Counted from the stretch's first letter, positions 8,997 through 18,068 are shown. The stretch: 64,000 bases of DNA from Pseudoalteromonas phenolica (GCF_005886345.1 NZ_PNEC01000046.1:1-64000); one strand, 5' to 3'. Translations and numbers: made by a program. Notes: a model not told the origin generated them from the sequence alone.

Positions 8997-9681
8997 CTGT
9001 GATCAACTTATAGCCAAACTTAGGTACGGTTATTAGCATGTCTTGCTCGAATGGTTTATCAAGTGCTTTACGCAATTGGTAAATATGTCGGCGTAATAGA
9101 TCTTGGTCCGGTACATCATCGGGCCAAAGTGCCTGCTCAATGGTCTCTCGAGTAACTGGGTTTGGGCTCTGATGAGCTAATGTCAGTAAAATTTTATAGC
9201 CACTGGGATTGAGCTTGATTGACTGACCGGCTCGGCTGACTGTTCGAGTATTTAAATCAATCATTAATGAACCCACATTTAATTGTGTTTTAAAACCAAC
9301 GCCTTGGGTGCGTCTGATAACCGCTTTGATCCTGGCTTCTAAGAGCATAAGATCAAAGGGCTTAATGATGTAGTCATCCGCACCGCAATTTAAGCCACCT
9401 AGCATGTCTTGTTGGGTATCTCGGGCTGTAAGCATGATGATTGGGGTATTGTTTCCTTGTGCGCGTAAGCGTTTACAAATTTCGATGCCGTCGAGACCAG
9501 GCAGCATGATGTCTAAAATAATACAGTCATAGCGATTAGCGCAGGCCAATTGCAGCCCCATAATGCCATTGGCTGCATAGTCTAATTCGTACTGTTCTTC
9601 TTCAAAGTAGTCGAAGATGGTCTCAGCGACTTGCTGAGAATCTTCGACCAATAAAATGCTCAGCGACTTTTCTGTGTGCAC
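8983..9681 (-). CDS. OmpR/PhoB-family response regulator
   Basis: A 232-residue regulator. The receiver domain covers residues 1-125, with acidic pocket LLVEDSQ, phosphoacceptor Asp in CIILDIMLPG, the Thr in IIMLTARD and Lys in YIIKPFD. The C-terminal OmpR-type winged helix has QLRKALDKP and FGYKL near the end. It overlaps the upstream GT39 gene by 22 nt and the downstream kinase by 14 nt, so it is clearly cotranscribed. The 11-bp-spaced TTTAGAC repeats in the operon promoter (12236-12262) are a natural binding site for it. Confidence 0.95.
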   Translation of the reverse strand: MHTEKSLSILLVEDSQQVAETIFDYFEEEQYELDYAANGIMGLQLACANRYDCIILDIMLPGLDGIEICKRLRAQGNNTPIIMLTARDTQQDMLGGLNCGADDYIIKPFDLMLLEARIKAVIRRTQGVGFKTQLNVGSLMIDLNTRTVSRAGQSIKLNPSGYKILLTLAHQSPNPVTRETIEQALWPDDVPDQDLLRRHIYQLRKALDKPFEQDMLITVPKFGYKLITDENA

Positions 9682-11108
9682 GTCAGTAGCACCCCTTTTT
9701 GACTCGTGTTAATGGTTAAGCAGGTATGCGTGCTGGGTAAAGTGAGTATCTCTTTTTGTGTATGTGTCAGCACTAAATAGCTTTGTTTCTGAGTATTAAG
9801 TATGTCTGATAGTTCAGCAACTTGCTCAATTAATTGTGCTTTGCCACAACTGTAGAAGCGTGCTGAAAATGGTCGTTTTTCTATATAGAAAACAGGCACC
9901 GAAGGGCAAGGCTTCGCAATCACTTCGAGTAGTTCGATTTCAGAGTACTTACTATGCCAGCCTTTAATAACAGCTGTGATGATTAAACTATATATTGCTA
10001 AACAAACTAGACCTATAGTCAAAAACTGCTTATCAGCCTTTGTTTGCAATACGGGTTTACTTGACACAGCTAGCTGTTTTTCATGTGAAAACACGATGGT
10101 CATCAGTAGTGCAAATGCAGGTAAGCCAGGAAGCACGTAGGCGGATAAAATATTACTCGCCAGTGTAAACAACAGCATTGGTGCAATGGCCCAAGCAATC
10201 AGGTAGCGATTCAGATTTATTTTGCATAAAGCTTTTAGTTGTTTCGGTGCGGTGAGTAATTTGAAGATTAAAATAAACGACCAAGGGCATGCCACACCTA
10301 GCCAGAATAGCCAGATAGTGCCTTTAGTTTCTAGATGAGCACTGCCATATAAGTCACCTTGCCAACCTGGTTCTAAAAAGCGTTGAATATGCTCGCCAAT
10401 AATGAAGTAATTTATAAAGCCCGGCGTCTTTTGCTCAGCAAGTAGATACCATGGCGCAAAAGTTACGATAAAGACAGTGAGCCCTAACACCCAAGGTAAC
10501 GATTTAATGGCATTGAATAACTGATTTTGCCAAATAGCCCAAACGACAAGGGCAATCCCTATAATAACAACGGCAACAGGACCTTTGATAAGCATGCCTA
10601 GTCCACATGCGAAGAAGAAAACAAGGCCTGCAAGACGGCTTTTTTCTGTGTAACAGAGCCAAAAGCTGGTCATGGCTAAGGTACTTGCAAAAAGGAGTGC
10701 CGGATCGGTCATCACCATGCTGGTGGCGATAAAAAAGCCCAGACACGTTACCAAAATAAAACTGCTATATATGGCAAGAGTGTGACCTAGAATACGTTTG
10801 GTAAATGCGAAAAGTAATGCAACTGTTGCCGCGCCCATTAACCAATGTGCAAAGCGCGCGCTCCATTCATTGATACCAAATATCTCAAAGCTGAGAGCGG
10901 TGATCCAAGTATGGGCAGGAGGCTTGCCCCAAAACGGCACATTGATATCAAACCAAGGGGTGATCCAATCTTGGCTTTGCACCATTAATCTGGCTATCTC
11001 TGCATATCTTGCCTCTGTTGTATCGTACAGCGGATACATGCCCAATGTGAATAATCTGATTAATAGCAGTAGGGCAGTAATGACCAACAAGCAATGACTA
11101 AACCTCAT
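9660..11108 (-). CDS. ArnT-like glycosyltransferase family 39 protein
   Basis: A 482-residue polytopic membrane enzyme of the PMT/ArnT group, which moves a sugar from a polyprenyl-phosphate donor to an acceptor on the periplasmic side. The first loop has the signature YDTTEARYAEIARLM, equivalent to the catalytic acidic loop of ArnT, followed by WITPWFDIN and WGKPPAHTW. About eleven hydrophobic helices follow, then a short soluble C-terminal domain with three cysteines. It overlaps both the preceding GT2 gene (11 nt) and the following response regulator. With GT2 supplying undecaprenyl-phosphate sugar, it probably decorates lipid A, core or another envelope glycan. The sugar is unknown. Confidence 0.88.
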   Translation of the reverse strand: MRFSHCLLVITALLLLIRLFTLGMYPLYDTTEARYAEIARLMVQSQDWITPWFDINVPFWGKPPAHTWITALSFEIFGINEWSARFAHWLMGAATVALLFAFTKRILGHTLAIYSSFILVTCLGFFIATSMVMTDPALLFASTLAMTSFWLCYTEKSRLAGLVFFFACGLGMLIKGPVAVVIIGIALVVWAIWQNQLFNAIKSLPWVLGLTVFIVTFAPWYLLAEQKTPGFINYFIIGEHIQRFLEPGWQGDLYGSAHLETKGTIWLFWLGVACPWSFILIFKLLTAPKQLKALCKINLNRYLIAWAIAPMLLFTLASNILSAYVLPGLPAFALLMTIVFSHEKQLAVSSKPVLQTKADKQFLTIGLVCLAIYSLIITAVIKGWHSKYSEIELLEVIAKPCPSVPVFYIEKRPFSARFYSCGKAQLIEQVAELSDILNTQKQSYLVLTHTQKEILTLPSTHTCLTINTSQKGVLLTCTQKSR

Positions 11109-12156
11109 GTCGCTGCTCCGCAGTGTGACAAGGTTTATAATGCTCTGTCATGACTAAGTAGATAGGTCGTTGTTTTGCTTCGGTAAACAGCCTTGCTATA
11201 TATTCCCCTAGAATGCCAATCGCCAGTAATTGCACTCCACCTAGGGCGAGCATCGTGAGCATCATACTCGGGTAACCTTGCACGACTTCGCCGAATATCA
11301 GTGTTTTTATCATAACCCAAGCGGCAAAAATAAATGCATACAAAGATACTAATGCCCCCATCCAAGTTGCGAAACGCAGCGGTTTGACACTAAACGAGGT
11401 GATCCCTGACAGGGCAAGTTTGATAAGTTGAAAGTAGTTCCACTTGGTGGTGCCTGCAGCGCGTTCGGGGCGTTCAAATTCTAAAGTTATTTGTTTAAAC
11501 CCCGGCCAACTCATCAAGCCTTTCATGTAGCGATTGCGTTCTGGGAGCTGCTTAATTGCCTCAACGACATTACGAGATAATAACCTGAAATCTCCGACAT
11601 CCTCAGCAACAGGACTGTCTGATACCCAATTTAGAAGGCGATAAAAAGCATGCGCACTGGCTACTTTGAACCAAGACTCTCCTTGACGGCTTGCGCGTTT
11701 CATATTGACTACGTCGGCGCCTTGCTGCCACGCTTCAATCATCTCTGGGAGCAATTCAGGCGGGTCTTGTAAATCAGCATCAAGTAGCACCACCGCATCA
11801 CCTTTTGCATGTTCAAGGCCAGCTGTTACGGCAGCTTCTTTGCCAAAGTTGCGGCTCAGTTGTAAGCACCGAACATCACAGAATTGGTGAGTGAGACTTT
11901 GTAGAATTTGCCATGAGTCGTCGTGACTGCCGTCATCAATGTACACAAGTTCGATATGACACTGTTTAATGCCTGCACTCACTGAGCATACTCTGTGATG
12001 AAATGCTCTAAGCACCTCTTGCTCGTTAAATACAGGCACAATGAGGCTAATAACAGGCTTGTTTTGAGTGGCTTCTTTTTGCTGCTCAATGAATCCTTTT
12101 CTGCGAGATTGTGCTTCACTAGAGGGGCTCAGCTTAACCAATGAAAGTGGTGTCAT
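11098..12156 (-). CDS. Glycosyltransferase family 2 (ArnC/GtrB/DPM1-like)
   Basis: A 352-residue polyprenyl-phosphate sugar transferase. The GT-A domain has VISLIVPVFNEQEVL, then VYIDDGSHDDSW, LSRNFGKEAAVTAGLEHAKG, the metal-binding VLLDADLQDPP and DVGDFRLLSR. Two C-terminal hydrophobic helices (about 270-330) follow, as in GtrB and ArnC. It is expected to load a sugar nucleotide onto undecaprenyl phosphate at the inner face of the membrane. The open frame begins at 12186, but AGGAG lies 9 nt before the ATG at 12156. It is the first gene of the operon ending with the sensor kinase and the PPOX gene, and is divergent from gtrA. Confidence 0.9.
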   Translation of the reverse strand: MTPLSLVKLSPSSEAQSRRKGFIEQQKEATQNKPVISLIVPVFNEQEVLRAFHHRVCSVSAGIKQCHIELVYIDDGSHDDSWQILQSLTHQFCDVRCLQLSRNFGKEAAVTAGLEHAKGDAVVLLDADLQDPPELLPEMIEAWQQGADVVNMKRASRQGESWFKVASAHAFYRLLNWVSDSPVAEDVGDFRLLSRNVVEAIKQLPERNRYMKGLMSWPGFKQITLEFERPERAAGTTKWNYFQLIKLALSGITSFSVKPLRFATWMGALVSLYAFIFAAWVMIKTLIFGEVVQGYPSMMLTMLALGGVQLLAIGILGEYIARLFTEAKQRPIYLVMTEHYKPCHTAEQRHEV

Positions 12157-12235
12157 TTTGACTACTCCTAATTGTTCAATACGCACAGTCTAAACAGGAG
12201 AATGTCGAAAAAATGTCTACATGTACTCACTTAGC

Positions 12236-12262
12236 TTTAGACATTTTTTAGACCGGTCTAAA
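12236..12262. promoter_or_regulatory. TTTAGAC repeats, candidate response-regulator box
   Basis: TTTAGAC occurs at 12236-12242 and 12247-12253, exactly 11 bp apart as in OmpR/PhoB-type sites. A third copy on the opposite strand (12256-12262) makes a perfect 16-bp palindrome at 12247-12262, and a further minus-strand copy lies at 12188-12194. In addition a 12-bp inverted repeat links 12208-12219 with 12238-12249. All lie in the promoter shared by the GT2 operon and gtrA, so the operon's own response regulator is the likely ligand. Confidence 0.55.
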
Positions 12263-12302
12263 CGTACTCTTCAGTGGTGTTTGTCATTTTGGAGATAGAT
12301 GT

Positions 12303-12689
12303 TTGGGTCAGCAGTTTATTAAATTTGCCATGGTGGGGGTCCTCGGTTTTGTCACCGATCTCTTGATTTTTTATCTTCTGGTTTTTATGAATATAGAGAG
12401 TTTGGTTGCACGGGTATGTGCTTTTTGGTGCGCCACAATAGTGACTTGGTTGGGTTATCGTCTTTTTACTTTTGCAGCTTATGATTCAGATTGGTTTAAA
12501 CAACTTATTCGGCATCTATCGGTGAGTCATTTATTTGGGTTGATGAATATCAGTGTGTTTTATTGCCTTAGTTTGATTGTGCCACTCTTTTTGGCTTTTT
12601 TGGTGGGCACGACAATAGCTATGCTTGGGAATTATACTTTTAGTAAGTTTTGGGTATTTTCTGAAAAACATGAAAAAGCCGCAACCTGA
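12303..12689 (+). CDS. GtrA family membrane protein
   Basis: A 128-residue protein with four transmembrane helices, typical of GtrA. Its N-terminus FIKFAMVGVLGFVTDLLIFY is the family signature, and RLFTFAAYDSDWF and NYTFSKFWVF match the usual conserved positions. GtrA proteins are thought to flip or help translocate undecaprenyl-phosphate-linked sugars, fitting the divergent GT2 and GT39 genes. The start is TTG with GGAG (12291-12294) 8 nt upstream; no in-frame ATG is available. The stop codon lies inside the terminator hairpin of the convergent peptidase gene. Confidence 0.88.
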   Translation: MGQQFIKFAMVGVLGFVTDLLIFYLLVFMNIESLVARVCAFWCATIVTWLGYRLFTFAAYDSDWFKQLIRHLSVSHLFGLMNISVFYCLSLIVPLFLAFLVGTTIAMLGNYTFSKFWVFSEKHEKAAT

Positions 12690-12702
12690 AAGGTCACGGC
12701 TT
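12676..12702 (-). terminator. Rho-independent terminator of the peptidase gene
   Basis: On the minus strand AAGCCG pairs with CGGCTT around an inner GACCT/AGGTT stem, followed by a short T-run. It lies directly after the dipeptidyl peptidase stop and overlaps the last codons of gtrA. Confidence 0.65.
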
Positions 12703-12712
12703 AGCACTACTT

Positions 12713-14935
12713 TTACATGTTGAAGTGACGATTAAAGAAGTTAGTGATCGTCTGATGTAAGTGTGTTTGTACTTTTTTACCACGCAAGCTGTGCTTAGAC
12801 CCTGGGTAAGTCATCATTTCAAATGGCTTAGCATCGTCTTGCAGTTGCTTAAATAGCTTAGTTGCGTGTGTAAATAATACGTTGTCATCGGCCATACCAT
12901 GATAGATCATCAGTGGACCTTTTAGGCCATCAGCATACGGGAATACAGCGCTCATTTCGTAGCCTTTTGCATTTGTCGCAGGGTGACCTAAATAACGCTC
13001 AGTGTAGTGTGTGTCATACAGTGCCCAATCAGTTACTGGTGCACCAGAAACACCCGCTTGGAAGTAGTCGCCTGCTTTGAACATGGTCATAAGCGCCATG
13101 TAACCACCGTAACTGTGACCATAGATACCAATGCGGTTTGCATCGACATAATCTAGTGTGCGTAAGAACTCAACGCCGCGGATCTGATCTTGTACTTCAA
13201 CTTCGCCTAAGTACTTGTAGATAGGATCTTCAAACTTTTTACCACGATTGTAAGAGCCGCGGTTATCTAATTGGAAGATCACAAAACCTTGCTGTGCCAT
13301 GTATTGGAAGTATAAGTTTTTGCTACGCCAGCTATTAGTTACACGTTGCGCGTGTGGACCGCCGTAAACGTTTACCATAACAGGGTGTTTCTTACCTTTT
13401 TCCATGTTCGCAGGTTTAAAGATACGGTAGTGCATCAGCTGACCGTCTTCTGCTTTTAGTGTGCCGTACTCGGGCTCAACTAAGTTGCTTAGGTAAGGTG
13501 TCAGAGGGTGTTTGTCATCTAGCTTGTTTTCTTCTAACCAAGTGATGAAATCACCGTTTACTTTACGTAAAGCAACTGAACTTGGTTTGTTTACTGATGA
13601 GCTCTTATCGATAAAGGTTTTCGCATCTTTTGCAACAACTACACTGTGGAAGCTGCCAGGTTGAGTGATGCGCGTGATATGACCTTTTTTGAATAGCGGT
13701 ACGCTGTAAAGGTGGCTTTCTAATGGCGTATCTTTACGACCAGAGAAGTAAACAATGCCTTTTTTCTCATCGATTGCCTTGATGCTTTCAACGATCCAAT
13801 CACCTTTCGTGATTTGGCGAATAAGCGTGCCGTCTGTGCGATATAAGTAAAGGTGCTTAAAGCCATCGCGCTCTGAGGCCCAAACAAAATGCTTTTTGTC
13901 TTTTAAGAAGCGTAGGTCAAAGTGTAGGTTAATCCACGTATCGCTGGTTTCAGCCAGTGCCACTTTTTGTGTTTTGCGCTTGCTGTCGTAAAAACGTAAT
14001 TCGAGCTTTTGCTGAGAGCGGTTTTGCCATTGGTAAGACAGTGTTTTATTGTCTTTTAACCACTTAGCGCGAGCAATATAAATATCTTTGTCTTTGCCAA
14101 GTTCAACCCAATCCACTTTTTGGTCATTCAGCTTTACCACACCCAGTTCAATTTCTACATTTGGTGTGCCTGTGAAGGGATAACGTTGATTGAATAGCTT
14201 TACTTCGTCAGCGTAAATTTCGTTACGTATGGCCTCTTGTACTGAGCTTTCGTCAATGCGGGTAAAAGCAATCTTGCTCTCATCACCTGACCACCAGTAA
14301 CCCGTCATACGGCTCATTTCTTCTTGCGCGACGAACTCAGCCATACCATTTTTAATGGTGCCGCCACCGTCTTTACTTAATTGAATTTCTTTACCTGAAC
14401 TCAACTCTAGGGCATACAGGTTTTGCTCACGAATGAAGGAAACAAAGTTACCTTTTGGCGAGAAACGGGCATCGGTCTCAAACGCTTCAGTGTTAGTTAG
14501 CTTTCGGCTTTTGCCCGATGCAATTTGGTAGTAGTACAAGTCGCCATTAAGTGGGAAAAGCAATGCTTTACCATCTGCTGACCATTTGTATTCTAAAATA
14601 CCACGACCAAAAATACGCTGGCGTTCACGACGTGCTTTTTCTTCGTCTGATAAGGTTTCAGGACCTGAGAAGAGCGCTTGAGAGTCAACTAATAGGCGAT
14701 TTGTGTTGTCTTTTAAGTTGTATTCCCATAAATCATAACGGTTGTAGTCATCTACTTTACCTTGTAGATAAGTAACACGACTGCCGTCAGGAGAAAACTT
14801 AAGTTGCACAGGGGCTTTACCAGCCAAACCTGGATCATCAAAAATACGCTCAAGGGTTAATGGTTGAGCAACGGCTGTGGTTACAGCGGCCATTAACGGT
14901 AAGCTTAGCGCCATTGATTTGAATGTAATGCGCAC
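12713..14935 (-). CDS. Dipeptidyl peptidase IV (S9B), secreted
   Basis: A 740-residue prolyl dipeptidase, which removes X-Pro or X-Ala dipeptides from peptide N-termini. A signal peptide (about residues 1-23, ending in TAVAQ) sends it to the periplasm or beyond. A beta-propeller domain spans roughly 45-480 and carries the double-glutamate dipeptide-anchoring motif in FVAQEEMSRMTGYWW. The alpha/beta-hydrolase domain has Ser608 in GHSYGGY, Asp683 in HGMADDNV and His715 in GSKHSL. The double-Glu motif distinguishes DPP4 from the acylaminoacyl-type S9 proteins elsewhere in this window. It is a single gene with its own terminator, divergent from the HIT gene. Confidence 0.95.
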   Translation of the reverse strand: MRITFKSMALSLPLMAAVTTAVAQPLTLERIFDDPGLAGKAPVQLKFSPDGSRVTYLQGKVDDYNRYDLWEYNLKDNTNRLLVDSQALFSGPETLSDEEKARRERQRIFGRGILEYKWSADGKALLFPLNGDLYYYQIASGKSRKLTNTEAFETDARFSPKGNFVSFIREQNLYALELSSGKEIQLSKDGGGTIKNGMAEFVAQEEMSRMTGYWWSGDESKIAFTRIDESSVQEAIRNEIYADEVKLFNQRYPFTGTPNVEIELGVVKLNDQKVDWVELGKDKDIYIARAKWLKDNKTLSYQWQNRSQQKLELRFYDSKRKTQKVALAETSDTWINLHFDLRFLKDKKHFVWASERDGFKHLYLYRTDGTLIRQITKGDWIVESIKAIDEKKGIVYFSGRKDTPLESHLYSVPLFKKGHITRITQPGSFHSVVVAKDAKTFIDKSSSVNKPSSVALRKVNGDFITWLEENKLDDKHPLTPYLSNLVEPEYGTLKAEDGQLMHYRIFKPANMEKGKKHPVMVNVYGGPHAQRVTNSWRSKNLYFQYMAQQGFVIFQLDNRGSYNRGKKFEDPIYKYLGEVEVQDQIRGVEFLRTLDYVDANRIGIYGHSYGGYMALMTMFKAGDYFQAGVSGAPVTDWALYDTHYTERYLGHPATNAKGYEMSAVFPYADGLKGPLMIYHGMADDNVLFTHATKLFKQLQDDAKPFEMMTYPGSKHSLRGKKVQTHLHQTITNFFNRHFNM

Positions 14936-15043
14936 AAAATCACCTTGTTAGTTATTAAAAGTAGAGCGATGGTAGCCTCAAGCATGGGCATTGGCAATGT
15001 ATTAGGATAAAGTGAGTAGTATAATTAGAAGAGGATTTCAATC

Positions 15044-15433
15044 ATGGCATTTGAATTAGCGCCTGAATTACAACGAGATTGCATTGAATTGGCCGATTGG
15101 TCACTGTGTAAAGTACTCTTGATGAACGACAGTCAGTACCCTTGGTTTATTCTAGTCCCCCGTGTAGAAGATTGCCGTGAAATCATTGATTTAGATGAAG
15201 CACTACAAACTCAGTTTTGGCAAGAGTCGGCACAGCTAAGCCGTACATTACAAGCGGTATTTAGTCCAGATAAGCTCAATGTCGCCGCGCTAGGTAATAT
15301 GGTCCCTCAGCTACATGTTCATCATATCGCTCGCTTTACCAATGATGTTGCTTGGCCAAAGCCTGTATGGGGGCTTCATCCTGCTAAGCCTTACACCGAC
15401 GAGCAAATTGCTGAGCTGAAGAAGGTGTTCTAG
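15044..15433 (+). CDS. HIT family protein
   Basis: A 129-residue histidine-triad-like nucleotide-binding protein, probably a dinucleotide polyphosphate or nucleotide hydrolase. The conserved end of the fold is NMVPQLHVHHIARF at about residues 86-99. The motif reads Q-L-H-V-H-H-I, so the first histidine of the canonical HxHxH is replaced by glutamine while the catalytic and third histidines remain, a variant common in this proteobacterial subgroup. PWFILVPR near residue 38 is the usual nucleotide-contact strand. GAGG lies about 10 nt before the ATG. The next gene starts 28 nt downstream. Confidence 0.9.
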   Translation: MAFELAPELQRDCIELADWSLCKVLLMNDSQYPWFILVPRVEDCREIIDLDEALQTQFWQESAQLSRTLQAVFSPDKLNVAALGNMVPQLHVHHIARFTNDVAWPKPVWGLHPAKPYTDEQIAELKKVF

Positions 15434-15461
15434 TTTTTAAATTAAGGTGTAGGAGTTAATT

Positions 15462-15872
15462 ATGAGTCGAGAGTATAAGTATCAAAATGAAACCGGCACT
15501 AAAATCGGCAAGTGGTATTTAAATCGACTCGACTATTTTGAGTTTTATGGTTTTCCCGGTGAGTGGAAAATAAAAGCGAAGTGCTTAGTCTGCTTAGGCT
15601 TGTCAATTTGGCTAACTAAACTCTTGCAGATTCTTTTAGCACCTATTTTTCTATGGGCGGCGTATGTGTCAGTCCGTACTCTTGTTATTTTGATAGAGAA
15701 AAAGTGTCGTTACCGTGGTTATTTTCTGTTTCCTAAAAAGATAATCGATTTTTTGAGAGAATATCGAAAGGATGTGGATGTAACAGATTTTGATAGTCTA
15801 TCTACAGCTGAAAAATCAGGACAGGAAACACAAATTGCAAAGCGAACATTGACCCGAAAATATAAAGGTTAG
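15462..15872 (+). CDS. Hypothetical membrane protein
   Basis: A 136-residue protein I do not recognise. The N-terminal 40 residues are polar and aromatic (RLDYFEFYGFPGEWKIKA). One long or two short hydrophobic helices follow between residues 46 and 80 (LVCLGLSIWLTKLLQILL, then APIFLWAAYVSVRTLVILI), and the charged C-terminal 50 residues should face the cytoplasm. AGGAG lies 7 nt before the ATG and the gene is 28 nt after the HIT gene on the same strand, so the two may be cotranscribed. No function is proposed. Confidence 0.65.
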   Translation: MSREYKYQNETGTKIGKWYLNRLDYFEFYGFPGEWKIKAKCLVCLGLSIWLTKLLQILLAPIFLWAAYVSVRTLVILIEKKCRYRGYFLFPKKIIDFLREYRKDVDVTDFDSLSTAEKSGQETQIAKRTLTRKYKG

Positions 15873-16158
15873 TTACGCAAGCATAGTAGAAGTTAATACG
15901 TTGTGGCTTCTGGCACTTTTGTTGATCTACTTTTGTTTAGTTTCCTGATTCTTCACAGTTTCTTACTGAGTGAAAATTATTATTGTTATGAGATAAAAGT
16001 TGCTAAAGGGCTTTTTATATGACTATATTTTTGCTTAGAGCTTCATACTTTATTGATATAGATTTGTTAACTTTATCCCTAACTTAGTTAATACTAGTGG
16101 TATAAAAATAATACAGTACGCTTTGCGCGTATCACCTGTTACTCGAGGGACTCAGCTT

Positions 16159-16998
16159 ATGTCTACAGAAAATGCATTATTGACCATCCTAATCGATAGG
16201 ATTAACAACGACACTTTGGTGTTACCAACCTTACCTGAAATTGCAGTTAAAGTTAGACAAGCTGCAGATGATCCAGAAGTAAACTTGATGCAAATGGCTG
16301 ATGTGATTTCACAAGATCCAGCACTTGCTGCACGCATGATTAAAGTAGCAAACAGTGCGTTTATGGGACGCTCATTGAAGGTTAACACCCTAAATCAAGC
16401 TGTAACGCGTATTGGTTTGAGACAAATCAAGAATATAGCAACAGCAATGGCAATGGAGCAGCTGTTTGTTTCGAATAATAAGTTGATAAAAGCATATATG
16501 GACAAAGCCTGGCAGCAAACCTTAAAGGTAGCTTGCCAAGCGATTACCTGTATGGACTTTTATTTACGCGTTAACAAACACACGTCACTCAACAAAGATA
16601 CCATTACACTCGCATCGCTAGTATTTAATATTGGTGTTTTACCAATATTAACAGAAGCTGAGCGTCACCCAGAAGTATTTGCAAACCCGAGCTTCTTAGC
16701 GCATGCAATCCAGAAACTTGCGGGAAAAATTGGTGGCTCTATTATGCGTGAGTGGGGCTTTACAGATGAATTTGTAGAAGTTGCAGAAAGCTGGTCGAAC
16801 CCAAATTACAAGCCTGATCATGCTTGCTATGTCGATTTCATTCGTATTGGTGCGATTGCTGAAGGCATTTTACAAGTATCAGACAAAGCCGGTTCACTTC
16901 AAATTTATGAAGACAAAGGCGTGATCCGCTCATTAGAAATGTTTACCAGTGATGAGTATTTATCAACACTTGAAGATGTGAAGAGTATGTTTGATTAA
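16159..16998 (+). CDS. HDOD domain protein
   Basis: A 279-residue cytoplasmic protein made almost wholly of an HDOD domain, a degenerate relative of HD phosphohydrolases used as a signalling scaffold. The hallmark LPTLPEIAVKVRQAADDPEV lies at about residues 20-39, followed by ISQDPALAARMIKVANSAF and LNQAVTRIGLRQIKNIA. The HD metal ligands are not conserved, so enzymatic activity is unlikely. The longest frame starts at TTG 16123, but GAGGGA lies 9 nt before the ATG at 16159. It stands alone, with a strong terminator downstream. Confidence 0.9.
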   Translation: MSTENALLTILIDRINNDTLVLPTLPEIAVKVRQAADDPEVNLMQMADVISQDPALAARMIKVANSAFMGRSLKVNTLNQAVTRIGLRQIKNIATAMAMEQLFVSNNKLIKAYMDKAWQQTLKVACQAITCMDFYLRVNKHTSLNKDTITLASLVFNIGVLPILTEAERHPEVFANPSFLAHAIQKLAGKIGGSIMREWGFTDEFVEVAESWSNPNYKPDHACYVDFIRIGAIAEGILQVSDKAGSLQIYEDKGVIRSLEMFTSDEYLSTLEDVKSMFD

Positions 16999-17010
16999 CA
17001 TTACCTCAAA

Positions 17011-17046
17011 ACAAAAAAGCCATTCATATTTGAATGGCTTTTTTGT
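17011..17046. terminator. Bidirectional rho-independent terminator
   Basis: Sixteen bases (17011-17026) pair perfectly with 17031-17046 around a TATT loop, with the GCCATTCA core flanked by A- and T-runs. It separates the convergent HDOD and MetF-like genes. Confidence 0.9.
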
Positions 17047-17069
17047 TACATCTAAGTTGAGCTTGATAT

Positions 17070-18026
17070 TTAAGCAATTTGCTTCTCGGCTAGATTAAGC
17101 TCCATGGTAGCTTTTAGTAAACGGTAAAGGTTAATTGAAGCATCAATTTCTTCTTTACGGTTTGTTAAACTTTCAATATTTAAGCCTAATGGTACGTCTA
17201 AGTGACCACAGCTTTGAATAATTAAGTCTAAGTTCTCACGACAAATACGGATTGATTCGCTTAAAGTGTTTTGCGAGTCAAGCATGCGCCACTTTGTTGC
17301 TTCTGGTACTGAAATCCCCAGCCACTCCATAAATTGTAGTGTTTTTTCACCACCACAAGGGGTAAAAGTAAGAATGATCCTTTTTGGCTCAATACCTTGC
17401 TGGCGGCAGTTGCGGGCATAACTTGTAATTAAATCAATAGTAGCCTGTGCGTTATAAACAGCTTGAGAAATAAAGAATTCACACCCTTGAGCCGTTTTTT
17501 CAATTAAGCGTTCATGCTCATTTCGTTTACTGGCGTGACGCTCGGCAATTGTGACACCACCTAAGAAAAAGTCGTCTTTGTGCTGTGCAATGGTCTCATA
17601 TGCATTCGGTAAGCTTAATTTTACTTCACCGTTTGATGATGGACTGCCGACTAAGACTAGGTTCTTTAGATCATGCTTGGTTTTGGTAGTTTCAAGCCAT
17701 TGATTAAATTCGCTCGCTTCCCGTTGTGCCACACTTTTATAAGTGATGACATCTAGTTGAGATAACTCTTTTACAAGTTGGCTATACTCACACGGATCTA
17801 CAGTATGTTTGAACGGAAAAGGGCGTGGCACCTGTGTACGACTACTTTCATCTTGAATGTCGTAGATCACTACACCGTCATATTCAATTTCATGTAATCG
17901 ACCAAGTAGCTTTTTTGCGATGGTTTTAACTTGTGCTTCATCAGTTCCCATTTTAGGCGGTGTAGTACCAATTAAATATACACCTTGATTCGGGTCAGAT
18001 ATTTTCTCTTGTAGTGATAAAGCCAT
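17070..18026 (-). CDS. MetF-like methylenetetrahydrofolate reductase family protein
   Basis: About 318 residues with the TIM-barrel layout of the 5,10-methylenetetrahydrofolate reductase family: EIEYDGVVIYDIQDESSR, then LVLVGSPSSNGE, LGGVTIAERHASKRNEHERL, FFISQAVYNAQATIDLITSY (the Q-A/F pair in the substrate region) and ILTFTPCGGEKTLQFMEWLGI. The characteristic FFPP start and folate motif of E. coli MetF are absent, so this is a divergent family member rather than a certain MetF. Start codons at 18074, 18035 and 18026 are possible; none has an ideal ribosome site and 18026 is chosen for GAGGA just upstream. A perfect MetJ-type box lies at 18077-18084, supporting a role in methionine or one-carbon metabolism. 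Confidence 0.7.
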   Translation of the reverse strand: MALSLQEKISDPNQGVYLIGTTPPKMGTDEAQVKTIAKKLLGRLHEIEYDGVVIYDIQDESSRTQVPRPFPFKHTVDPCEYSQLVKELSQLDVITYKSVAQREASEFNQWLETTKTKHDLKNLVLVGSPSSNGEVKLSLPNAYETIAQHKDDFFLGGVTIAERHASKRNEHERLIEKTAQGCEFFISQAVYNAQATIDLITSYARNCRQQGIEPKRIILTFTPCGGEKTLQFMEWLGISVPEATKWRMLDSQNTLSESIRICRENLDLIIQSCGHLDVPLGLNIESLTNRKEEIDASINLYRLLKATMELNLAEKQIA

Positions 18027-18068
18027 GGTCCTCATTCCCATCTGTAATGCTAGTGAGGTAAATATAGC

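Noticed and set aside
16123..16158. Longer HDOD start at TTG 16123
   Set aside because: The ATG at 16159 has a clear ribosome site and begins the usual family N-terminus.
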